64,000 nt of DNA. It comes from Certhia americana (lineage: Eukaryota > Chordata > Aves > Passeriformes > Certhiidae). The stretch's first letter is position 1, and each line of letters starts with the position of its first letter. Shown here piece after piece: positions 31,108-41,700 of the stretch. The notes under the pieces were generated by a model. The model did no database searches. It was not told the DNA's origin and worked only from the letters and a program-made list of their open reading frames with translations. The translations under genes and the position numbers were made by a program. The stretch spans positions 4,465,063 to 4,529,062 of the forward strand of contig CM031873.1 of NCBI GenBank assembly GCA_018697195.1, in the 5' to 3' direction.

Positions 31108-33929
31108 CCCCTGGTGTGAGTGGCTGCAGAGGGATAAGGCATTTAGCTGATTGTTCTGCTCTGCAGGCTGGGCAGGGAGAGCAGGGGATTTAGCCAGGAA
31201 AGGGAGCACTGTGCTGTGCCTCATCCTGACCTCTCCAACAGCATCCAAAGGATCCAAGGAAGCCAAAGGCAGCTCTGGGCAAAGTGGATGAGCTTTATTT
31301 GGGGAAGGAAGAATGGGGAGGCTGCTGGTTGTGCCAGGCATGATCATTGCTTGGGCTTGAGCAGGGGGGAGTTTATCAAGGGAATCAGCTGACTCCTTGT
31401 AGGATAAGGTGTCAGACCTAAGGTTTCTTGCCCAAGGAGCTTATTCCAAAAAAACAAACATCTCTCCCCCATGCAGCCTTCGGTCCCTGGGAGCTGTTAC
31501 ATAAGAGACTGGACAGGCAGAACCAGCAATGTTTGTCCCCATCAGGACACGTGTAATAAAAGGGAGATTATCTCAGGCAGGAGCATGATGTTGGCATCAT
31601 CATTATCATTGGGAACCAGATGCAGCCCTGAAAGAAGCCTGGAGCAGGAGGCAGAGCTGGCTTTGCTCCACTGGAGACATTTCCAGGGCAGCTCTGGACC
31701 TCCTTTAGCTTCCAACCATGGGCAAAATGACCTGGAGCTACACCCTTATTTCTCTCTTTTAAGTTTTTTCATGGAATCGAAACAGAAATATGACCCAGCA
31801 GCTCTTTGCTCTTCAGAAATGGCATTTTGAAGCAACTCCCAGCCATTAAAACAGCCCAGCCGAGCAGAGGTTGGCCCGTGGCTGGAATAGTCAATCAGGG
31901 ATGCCGCATTCCACAGTTTTAGCTGGATCTGTCTCTTCCTGCTCCCACACAGCTGCAGAGGGTCAACAACTCCATTAAATTAGAGCCACAGCAGTGTGCT
32001 TAGATTTGCATATTTAGCAGCTCTCTCAGCATCTTCAAAGAGCCCTGAGCTGTCACTGCGGCCCCACAGCCGGGCTGGTCCCTCTGTTGAAGTACCCACT
32101 CAGGAAGACAGCAATTATCTCCGGGTAGGATTTGCAGCGAGGGGCGACATGTGGGAGGCAGATGAATCACGGCTCGGCCCCCTCCTCTGCCAGGGTTTGG
32201 GAATGAAGGCATGCACACACGGCTCAGGGGCTCCTCAGCTGCGCCGGGCTGTGTCCCCGGCCCTGCCGTGCCCCATTATCCCGGTGCTCAGCGGATTAAG
32301 CTGCTTGTGGTGTCTGCAGCCCTGGCTTTGAGGCAGGGTCTGCCATCACGGGATTCAGATGGCACCGGGATCCTTCCCTGCGTGACGCCATTGGAGAGAT
32401 TTCTCTCTTAGACTCACGTAATTGCATAATTCCCAAGCTGGATGTTGTTTACACCCCTGTTTAGCACCTTCCTCTGGCTTGGCCGTGGGGACCCACATTC
32501 CCAAGAGATGCTTTTCTCCTGGCATTGACCTAACAGCAGGGCGCTGCAGTTTGGCATTACTGCAAGGTCAGCTGTGTGTTCTGATTTCCTTCTCCCTCAC
32601 CTCCTTCATTTCCATCACTCATGCTGGTGCTTGCTGTAACTTCCCAGCAGGATGTGGCTCTTTGGTCATACTTGGTATTCTCAGCACTTTCCAGGTTGCC
32701 CACCTGCTGCTTCTATCCCCCAGTGCTCCCTCTCAAGCTGCCAGGAGTGGTTTTAATTCACCAGCAGCTCCAGAGGAGCCAGTGTGCTTCCAGCCTTTCC
32801 TCTGGAGCAGGACATTGTGGTTTAGGAACCTGCCAGCTGCTACTCATTCAAAATAGCAATACAGGGCTCCTGTGGAGGGTGGCCAGCTCCCAGCCCCACA
32901 TTCTGAATGGGCCCTGGAGGGGCTAGTCCTGCTCTGTGCTCTGAAGTGCTTATATATGTAGATATATAATATGAATAACATGCAAATATACATGTATATG
33001 TCTTTCCTCTGGCATATTCCCTTTGGCCCATCAGTGGCGGGACTGATTCTCTCCACAGACACTCTCAGGGAGCTGGGGAAGGGATGAAAGGATGCTGCTT
33101 CACAGCTTATTTGGGTTCTCAGCAATAGTTAGGGGAACAGGCTTAAAACTCTGGCTTTGACCTGCAGTAGATAAACACGTGCTGGTGTACCTTGCTGCTC
33201 TTCTGCCTTTGAGAAAGGAGAACAAACAAGTCTGGCAGGCAGTTTCAGCCATGTCTGCTTGGCCATGGCAACCTCAGCCAAAAGTCCTGCCAGGACCCAG
33301 CCAGGACCTCCTTTGTCCCCTGCCTGGAGCACAGCACTGCTGGTGATTAACCTCCTCTCCTCTCTGTGATCTGGGGTTTGTAACTAGGTCACGGCCACTC
33401 ATGGCACAGTCCTTGGGGGAAAGGGGGTCAGTGGGGACTGCAGGAGCTTCTCTGGGAGGAGAGGGCTGAGCAGATGGGAAGGAGCTCAGCAGAGGTAGCC
33501 CCACCCTCCAGAACCAGACCTCCAAGCCATTTACAGCCAGTCTGGATATGGGAAAAGGAGATTTCAGCAGTCTGGAAATTGTTGGGCATCCTGCTTCTTA
33601 CAGGAGCTGTCCTGCCCTCAATCCAGCCCTAAACCTGGCACACTGATGCTGGGAGCCAGGGCAACCCCTGGAGATAGCTGGGGATCAGATGCCACCCAGA
33701 AGGAAGAAAAATCCTGTAGGGCAAGGCTGAGCCTGAACCCATTGAGAGGGTTGTGAGGTCTTGGTCTCAGTGAAAAGGGTGAGAGGAGGGAGAGGAGGAG
33801 GATTGTGCTCACATCAAGTTGTTCAAATTCAAGGTGATGCTGATCTGAGTTATTTGTAGGACACCCAGCAGTGTTTGGTCAGGGCAGCAAAGCCAGAGAG
33901 GGAAGAGCTGGGTAATTATAATTTCTGCA

Positions 33930-34005
33930 GGAACATAGAATGGCTTGAGGTGGAAGGGATCTCACAGACCATCTCGTTCCCTGGCCACCCAGCCTCCAGA
34001 GACTC
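33930..34005 (-). repeat. CR1 LINE 3' fragment
   Basis: Plus strand ACATAGAATGGCTTGAGGTG, then GAAGGGATCTCACAGACCATC, the reverse complement of a diverged CR1 3' end. It lies next to the orphan CpG island. Confidence 0.7.
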
Positions 34006-34269
34006 TCTGGGATCACAGAGACAGGATGAACATATTGCCATATGCTGCATCGCTTGCTCATATTTCTGTTCCCTGATGTTAATGTGGACACAGGGGCTCC
34101 TGCTGAGCTGTTTGTCTGCGTGATGATGAAGATAAACCCCCCAGCTCTCCATGTGACACAAGCTGCTCTGAAAGACCTTTCCTAAAGGCACCAGCTCTTC
34201 CCAGCAGGGAAAGTACAGGGACTCTGCGAAGCAGCAGAAGAGGAAACACTGGGAGGATTGGCCAGAGAG

Positions 34270-34530
34270 GGGTAGCAGAGCGGAGCAGAGCGGGGTGGAG
34301 CGCTCACCTGCACCTGAGCGCGGAGCCCTCGGCCCGGCGGACGGAGCCCGGCTGCAGCCCCGGGGCTCCGAGCGGAGCTGCTGCCCCTGGGGAGCCACGG
34401 GCCGGTGCCGCCCGCTCCCTCCGCCAGACCGGGGCCGCCGGGAGGCGACAGCCCACGAGGTGGCACCAGAGCCCCGCCGCAGCCTGACACCGGCACCGAG
34501 AGGACATCGCGGGACCCCGTGAGCACCTAC
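34270..34530. promoter_or_regulatory. Orphan CpG island with splice-donor motifs on both strands
   Basis: A sharply bounded CpG-rich block about 3.4 kb upstream of the AANAT promoter and 3.6 kb before UBE2O. On the minus strand CAG|GTGAGC follows GCGCTCAGGTG (last exon base about 34310). On the plus strand ACCCC|GTGAGC lies near 34518. It could be a promoter of an unannotated, possibly noncoding, transcript. No confident protein frame. Confidence 0.5.
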
Positions 34531-34549
34531 CGTCCTTGGGCACCTGGCA

Positions 34550-34925
34550 CCCTCCGGGAATCCCCGCGGGACATCCCTGCACCCAGCGGTCATCCCAGTC
34601 CCTATGGACATCCCAGAGCCTGGCAGACATCCCCGACACCCAGCAGACATCCTGGTAGTCTGCTGGCATCCTTGGCATATCCTTGTATCCTGTGGGTATC
34701 CCCACTACCTGGCAGCCCCCCCCCAGCACCCTGTAGGCACCCCAGCACCTGCCCCTTAAACCCCGTGCAAAGAGGGCCTATGAGAGAACCAAGGAGGAAG
34801 GACAGGGCTTGCTTTTCACCAGGATCCCTACAGGGAGATAAAGGGTATCCTGGGTATTCCATCTTGGCACCCTCTGGGTATTCTGGCACCCTCCGGGCAT
34901 TCTGACATGCCCTCTGGGCAGCAGT
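34550..34925. repeat. Degenerate short tandem repeats
   Basis: Two decayed arrays: units of about 25 bases around GACATCCC-CACCCAGCAGACATCC (34560-34740), and units of about 22 bases around TCTGGCACCCTCCGGGTATTC (34845-34920). They lie next to the orphan CpG island. The frames through them are repeat artefacts. Confidence 0.5.
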
Positions 34926-35053
34926 ATCTCAGCAGGGAGACTCTGGTGATCTAACCTAAGTGCCATAAGGTGGTTAGATCACAGGGATAGCTTGGTTCCA
35001 GGGAGGATGTTCTCCTGCAGAGTAAAGGCCATCCCTTCCCAAAACAGCCTTAC

Positions 35054-35214
35054 CGACAAGAATTGTCCCCAAACTGGGCACGGAGGCTGCTTGACATGTG
35101 TCACTTTGAAGAAGTCCTGCGTGTTTTGCTGGATGGTGTAGACTTGCAGAGGTGCCTCAATGGACATCTGAATAGTGATGTTAAAGAGGAGATGCTCATT
35201 TTGACACCCAGGCA
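35054..35214 (-). CDS. Isolated candidate coding exon, protein unknown
   Basis: On the minus strand the acceptor TTCAGATTTTACAG precedes 35214 and the donor TTGTCG|GTAAGG follows 35054. Between them lie 161 bases (2 + 53 codons), fully open, with balanced codon use and protein-like content: PGCQNEHLLFNITIQ at the start and KQPPCPVWGQFLS at the end. There are two cysteines and one sequon (NIT), suggesting an extracellular domain. I do not recognise the family. No partner exon with matching phase was found nearby. It may be a remnant of a lost gene or an exon of an unannotated transcript. Confidence 0.4.
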
Positions 35215-37089
35215 CTGTAAAATCTGAAGGCCGTCAATATTGTGACAGCCCAGGCCCTGGGCTGTTGTGTCCTAAAAAAGCAATCAGTCCTCCTTCAGTG
35301 CCACTTCCTGATGGAAGCATATCAGAGCTCCAGCTGGGATTAGAGTGCAAAAACACACCCAGCTCGACTCCTGCTAATGAGCAAACAGCCCTGACTTGTC
35401 CCCATTATAATCCCCCTGCTGTGAGCCCGGTCAGGGGTATAATGTGATTGTTTTCATGGCTATTTGTGGCTACCTGAAACCCCACCACTGCTCTTCAGCA
35501 CATAATTGCCCAGAAGAGGGACCGTTTCCATCTCCACACATGATTGTGCCCATTACTGTATCTATATTTTATTAGTGGCTGTTGCAATGTACATTAAGGA
35601 GATGATGAGGTGCATCACTGTGCTGGATAAAGCTCTGCTTTGAAACCTCAAGAAGACATGGCATCAGATGAAATGTAGTCAAAGGGCATCTTCTGCCTTT
35701 CTCAAAGGCCTGATTCTGCTTCCACAAAGGCACAATACTCCCTGTCTACAGAGGGAGAGGGGTTGGTACCTCATCCCCAGCTCCAGGTGGCCTGGATGGA
35801 TGCCCTGGGGAGTTGTATCATACTCCCCCCTCAGCACAGCGATGGTCAGAGAATGAAATCCTCACATCAGAGGCACTCGTGCTCTAGAGGTTCTGAATGC
35901 TGCCTGTCAATCCTACATCTTGTCCACTTCACAGAGGTCAGGGCATGTGGATGCAGGTTTGTATTCCCAGGAGCACATCCCCAGAAACAGCTGTAAACCC
36001 ACAGTGGCACTGACTGGATATTTTAACTGCCTTTCCCTATTGAGCATGCTGCTATTTAGCCACCCGATTGTCCATTTTATCTCTATTCTCTTTCTTATCT
36101 CTGGGGTTGAAGAAAAAAAAAAATGTCCAGTGAAGGATCACATCCAAAGACTGCCTTTCCCTTTCTGATGAACAGGATGCTGTGGGGAATGACTAAATGC
36201 TGGGGGGAGAGCTGGGTTGGCCTGGGAGAAAACAGGGGCTGGAGGGCTTCACTGCCTGCAGGTGCCTGATTAGAAGACAGGACAGGGATTGTTTGTGCTT
36301 CTCCATCCCCTCCAGCATCCTGCTGCCCTGCCACCCATACCCAGGGGTAGTGAGGAGCTGGGCAGAGCTCCCAGTGCACCCATCACCCGCACACTGCCTT
36401 CCCCAGCCTCTTATCTGCTTCCCAGGGCTTTAGGGCCATTTTTAAGATAGGAAAATTCCAGTCTTGAGGAGAGGGTTTCAGAATTTTAGGAGGTGAGCAC
36501 AGGCAGACCGTTATCCTGGTTGTTTTTCCTAAAAGGAGAAACCTTGGAAGATGGACTGAAAGCTAGCTGGTTGATCCAGCCAAGGCAGAGCAGTCTGGGA
36601 GGGAGAGGACAAGAGGGAAAATACTGTTCTGCTGCTCCTAGGGTCTTTTCTGCAAGAGAACAAATTAGGCTGAGGATTTCAGGCATTTTCTTGATATTCA
36701 AGCCAGTGCTGCACAGGCAGGAAGGTCTAGGGAGAGAAGAGGCAGGATGTGTTGTGGTAAAAGATAGGCAGTGAAGGCTATTTTGGGTTCCTTTAGTCCT
36801 TTGCCTGCCAGAGCAGCAGGACCTGCTCAAAAAATCTTTTCTATTTACAAAATCTCTGCAGACAGAGGGGAAAAATCCTTAGAGTCAATGAAGCCAAATA
36901 CTTGACTCATTTGCACACCCTAATGAGGGCTTCTAGGAGCCATGAAAAGCAAGACCAGGCTTTGATGTCAGCTGGAGAGCAGTTCCTAGCATCGAGCAGT
37001 GCCCAGTGCCAGGATGGACTCCAACCTGTGCCTAGGCAGAGGGATCTGTAAACAGCACAGCCCCCATCCCTGGGGAGCAGGAGACGATG

Positions 37090-37950
37090 CAGGGCAGCCC
37101 ACAGTGACTGGGGGATGATGCAGTGCAGTGTCCCCTCATCACAGAGATTCAGTGACAATGCAGTGTGCCCCCCCCATCTCCGGGGACCCGGGGATGATGC
37201 AGTGCAGGCTCTTCCATCCCTGGGGACGATGCAATGCAGCCACCCACCCCATTCCTGGGGATGATGATGCAGCCCCCCCCATCCTTGAGGATGATGATGC
37301 AGCCCCCCCCATCCTTGAGGATGATGATATAGTCCCCTCCATCCCTGGGGATGATGATGCAGCCCCCCCATCCTTGGGGATGATGATATAGTCCCCTCCA
37401 TCCCTGGGGATGATGATGCAGCCCCCCCATCCTTGGGGATGATGATATAGTCCCCTCCATCCCTGGGGATGATGATGCAGCCCCCCCATCCTTGAGGATG
37501 ATGATATAGTCCCCTCCATCCCTGGGGATGATGATGCAGCCCCCCCCCCCCCCCCNNNNNNNNNNNNNNNNNNNNNNNNNNNNNNNNNNNNNNNNNNNNN
37601 NNNNNNNNNNNNNNNNNNNNNNNNNNNNNNNNNNNNNNNNNNNNNNNNNNNNNNNCCCCCCCCCATCCTTGGGGATGATGATGCAGCCCCCCCATCCTTG
37701 AGGATGATGATGCAGTCCCACCCTCCTCCTTGGGGATGATGCAGAGCAGCCCCACATCCCTGTGGGGGTCAGAGGAGGGTGCAGACCCTCCGTTGCTGGG
37801 GACGATGATGCAATCCCCCTATCGCTGGGGATTAGAGGACGATGCAGCCCACCCCCCATCCCGCGCCAATGGCGCAGCCCCCTATCCCTGGGGACGATGA
37901 TGCAATCCCCCCATTCCTGGGGACCGGCAGACGATGCAGCCCCCCCGGCC
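37090..37950. repeat. 30-bp minisatellite (60-bp higher order) upstream of UBE2O
   Basis: Units near CCCCCCATCCTTGGGGATGA plus TGATGCAG alternate with CCCTCCATCCCTGGGGATGA plus TGATATAG, giving a 30-bp unit and a 60-bp repeat in the regular core (37263-37543). The edges decay toward the UBE2O CpG island. Runs of 7-16 C are common. The array is interrupted by an assembly gap. The long antisense frame of HHHPQGW repeats is an artefact. Confidence 0.93.
37556..37655. other. Assembly gap of 100 N inside the minisatellite
   Basis: Exactly 100 N, the usual placeholder for unknown size, flanked by C16 on the left and C9 on the right. True array length is therefore unknown. Confidence 0.99.
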
Positions 37951-38700
37951 CGGGGCCGGCAGCGCAGCAGCGCGACCCCACCCCACCTGACCACGCCCCC
38001 CGGCCACGCCCTGACCACGCCCTGACCACGCCCTTCCCTCCCGCCCCATCCCCGCGGTGGGCGTGTCCTGTGAGCGCTGTGGGCGTGGTCTCTCCTGGCC
38101 CCGCCCCCGGGCCGTTACTTGCCGCCCCTCCCCTGCCCTCCCCCTCCTGCCGGCCGCGCGCTCCCGCTCACCGGCGCCATGGCGGAACAGCCCGAGGAGG
38201 GGGCACCGGCACCACCGCCGGCACCGGCACCCCCGGCTCCCCCCGCCGCGCTGCCCCTCTCCGCCCCGCCGGGCGGCTCCCAGCGCCTCCTCTTCTCCCA
38301 CGACCTGGTGTCGGGCCGCTACCGCGGCTCCGTGCGCTTCGGCCTGGTGCGCCTTATCCACGGCGAGGACTCGGAGGAGGACTCTGAGGAGGGCGGGCGC
38401 GGGGCCGCGGCCGGCGGCGCCGCCAGCTCGGGCGGCTCCGAGTCGGGAGGCCCCGGCGGCGGCGGCGGGGAGGACGGCCGCGCCAGCCCGCTGCGGCGGG
38501 GCTATGTGCGAGTGCAGTGGTACCCGGAGGGCATCAAGCAGCACGTCAAGGAGACCAAGGTGAGCGGGGCGGGGGGCGGCCTGCACGGCCCGGGCCCTTC
38601 CCCGGCCGGCTCGTGTCGGTTGCAAGATCGCGGCGCCGCCTTGAAGGCCTCCCGGGGCAGGGCCTGCAGGGCCTGAGGGGCTGCTGGTTCGGCTGCTCTG
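37920..38700 (+). promoter_or_regulatory. UBE2O: CpG island and promoter of UBE2O
   Basis: GC- and CpG-dense from just after the minisatellite through the first exon. CACGCCC and GGGCGTG boxes recur at 37990-38100 (SP/KLF-like GC boxes). No TATA box is evident upstream of the start codon. Confidence 0.75.
38179..38559 (+). CDS. UBE2O: UBE2O (hybrid E2/E3 ubiquitin enzyme), first coding exon
   Basis: UBE2O is a roughly 1,290-residue E2/E3 hybrid ubiquitin-conjugating enzyme that ubiquitinates unassembled ribosomal, globin and other proteins. Only the first 127 residues are here. They show an Ala/Pro-rich start (1-34), the conserved GSQRLLFSHDLVSGRYRGSV and FGLVRLIHGEDS, an acidic and Gly/Ser-rich linker (about 60-95), then RRGYVRVQWYPEGIKQHVKE. 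The start ATG sits in GCCATGG, a strong context. The exon ends at ACCAAG|GTGAGC in phase 0. The catalytic UBC domain lies far downstream, outside the window. The antisense 399-codon frame over this exon is a GC artefact. Confidence 0.94.
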
Positions 38701-41700
38701 GAGCATCCCCACCGCAGGTTGCTGCCCTGTTTTCCCCGTGCGGAGAGCAGCCGGAGCGGGGAAGGGGGACGGTGTTTTCCAAAGTGTGAAATCCCGTTCC
38801 CTCCCTTCATCAGGCTCCCTCTGGCAGCCCAGCATGGATGCTGCTGCTGCCTTGCGCTGATGGCAGGGCACGGCTGCTCTGCTGAGGCGGTGGGGCTCGC
38901 TGGCGTAAGGAGGAATGTGCCTGTGAAGGTGATTTGAGCGAACTTCCAGACATCTCTCACTTGCTGGAGTTTTAGGCCGGTGTCTCAACCTTTGTTGCAC
39001 AGTGTCGTCATCGCCTGTTGTAGGGGAGTCAGCAGTCGAGCAGGGAAACCACCCCTGGATAAAGATTTCAGCAGGAAGCAAACACGGTTTGGATCTGCCC
39101 TTGTTTACGTGAGCATTTACCCCTCGCTAATGAGGCACACGTAAATCTGTGGCATCTTAATTATATCTGATGAGCCACAAGGTGTAGGTCTGCATTGGAA
39201 TATTCCCACTTCCCAAAGTTGGTCTGGCCTGGGGTTTTAGCCCAGGCTGAGTGACAGTTCAGAGACAAAAGCAGGCGAGGGGGGCACTGTAATAGAACAC
39301 AAAGGGGCTGCCAGGGATGGGCGTTGCACTGAGCAGAACCGGTGCCTGCACTGTCCCTGCAGGGTCCCCGTGCTCCTCTGGGCTGGCACTGAGAAGCAGG
39401 AGGCTTCTGGAGAACCGTCTGCTTTGCTGTTTCAGAAACGGCCCCACACACCGCAGGAGAGAGGGGAGACTGAGAGGAAGAAAGGTGTGTTGCAGTCCTA
39501 AAGGCATCGCTAGGATTGCCAGTGCTACAGAATGAGCTAAATTTAGGTGGTAGTGTCATTAGACACGTGACCGCTTGGAGATAAGGAAAATGAAAACAGG
39601 TATTCCGAAAAGATACTGCCACATGATGTATTTCTGCCTTAAAAAAAAAAAAAAGCCTCTTTTTTTTATAAAAAAAAAAAAATCGTAATTCAGTCACTGC
39701 AGCCTTCCAGTAAAATCTTCAGGTGTTGTTGCAGCAAAAATTTGTCCCAAGTTGAGTTTGGTTTTCAGCATCTAAACAAAGCTCCCTCCGTTTGGGCGAG
39801 TTTAGTTGGTGCTGTTTGAATTCAGTTGGTGCTGTTGGGTTCCCAAATCCAGAAGTGTTAGCTCTGACTTCAGTCACTTGGTAGCTGCACCCATTGCAGT
39901 GTTAGAAAAAAGCTGGACTGAGGAGGATCAGAAATCAAAAGCAGTTATGTAAATAAACAGTCTTTCTGTCTTCCCTTTTAGTGCTGCTGCCCTGATGTAG
40001 GTGCCTTTACCACTCGGGTAATGGACCCTGGGGAGAAGTTTCCTGAGTGCTTGAGAAATTTAGGTGTACTTCTATTGATTTTTTTTTTTTTCCCCCCCCA
40101 ATTTGGAAAGCTGCCCACTAACCAAATTGAGAGGCATTGTGTACAGTCTGCACTGCAGTTTGGGGTTGCTGAAAACAAACCTGATGCCACTGAAAACATG
40201 CAATGGGACTAATCGTGGCTTTGTGGTTATAATTGGGTTTTTTAGCTGTCTGCTGACCCAGCCCCTTTTTGGTTCCACTGATAGGTGAGAACCAGCCAGG
40301 TAAGCCTGACATGCTTGTCATTGTCCATACTGGGAGGGGTACAAATGATAGACATTATATGGTTATCTTGGGTCTAAAGTTTGTTGGGGTTTTGGTGCTG
40401 TTACCTACAGGTGCACGTTTAGGCTGTGCCTGACTTTCTAGCATCTTTGGCTGTGAGAGTCTTGTTTGATGTCCTTAAAACATTAACCTGTCCTGGTGAC
40501 AGCTAAACCCTGGACTCCAGAGGGTTTCCCTCTTTTATTTCCCTTAATCTGAAATGGGCAGAGGGTAGAAGTGCTCTTGGGGCCAGGGCTTCTGTGTGTC
40601 TATTTAGTGTATCAGATCCTGATTCCATACAGAAGGCTGGCTGCCTGTCTGCTGTTTGTCAGGTGCTTCAAGATTTGGGAATCCTGGTGTGTGTATTGGA
40701 TAGAACGGCTGTTGTAACTGAGAGAGAAATAAAGTTGTTGGACATTTTGAGTCCGGTGAAACAGCACCTTTGGCTTCCAGTGCAAAGGTCAAAAGCGACT
40801 TTCTGTACCCAGTTATAATCCTTGAGCTTTCCTGTCTTTTCCTGGACAGTTTGAGTTTTTTGACGTAGGTTGTCCCGTCATTTTTGCTGTTGGTTCTGGC
40901 AGTTCATCACTTGCTGTTGCTCTTTCCTGTTGGGAATGGCAGGCAGAACACAATTTAAACCCAGGCACACAATTACTGATGTTAATCAGTAGTAGAAACT
41001 TTCTCTTGAGATACAGCTTAGCAGTTGGTGCAAAGCCCCACCAGCTTCTCCAAGAATTGTGTATGTGGACACATTCCTGCCTTTGGTTCCCCTGTTGATA
41101 GTCATTAGCAGCATAACAATGATGTGAATAAATGAAGAGCCAGGATTTTTCTCTCTGTGCTCCTTTCAAGTGCTCTTTTCCTGTTTTCCATGGGTGTATC
41201 ATCCATTGAAGACACTGAGAAATCACTGTTGCTGAGTATTGTAAAACCTAAGCAGACCTGAAAGGAGAAAGCTTCCCTTTCCAAATATGTTTGCCATCCA
41301 TGTCTTCCTTGACCTAACAAATCCTCAGAGCAGTTCCTCTGGCTGGCTAAAGCCCTATCTCTGGATTTAATTTGGAAGTTTGAACACTTGATGCTTTTCT
41401 AACAAATTATCAGGAGTATTTGGGACCCAGCTGAATTATAATTTCAGGATCTCTCTGCTGTAGTTCAGCATTCCTACTGCACACGGCCTTTGGGAACTTC
41501 ATGGAAATACTTGAACATATTAGGTATTAGTCAGGCTCTGGGGACTTTAAAACGCTGCTGCCCTTCCTCCTTCCTCTCCCCTGAAAGCCTCAGAGCTCTC
41601 TGCCACCTTTCATTTTCATAAAGGCTGGGCAAGGCAGATGGGCCTCTTGTGCAGCTGGGGTAAATGGAAAGTGCAGGTGTTGTGTTTCAGCACCTTATCT

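Larger units (their letters stand above)
30966..37090. other. Intergenic region between AANAT promoter and UBE2O
   Basis: About 6 kb with no complete gene. Contents listed separately: a T45 tract, a CR1 tail, an orphan CpG island, short degenerate repeats and one isolated candidate exon. Perfect octamer motifs (ATTTGCAT at 32004-32011 and ATGCAAAT at 32980-32987), the second in a TATA-rich patch, could be enhancer sites but are weak evidence alone. Confidence 0.55.

Noticed and set aside
37149..38018. Long minus-strand frames (175-289 codons) with repeated HHHPQGW units
   Set aside because: They are translations of the 30-bp minisatellite and pass through the run of N. The periodic protein is a by-product of a repeat length divisible by three.
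37882..39081. 399-codon minus-strand frame opposite the UBE2O first exon
   Set aside because: It is antisense to a verified exon in a CpG island where stops are rare, with Ala/Arg/Gly-rich content and no recognisable domain.
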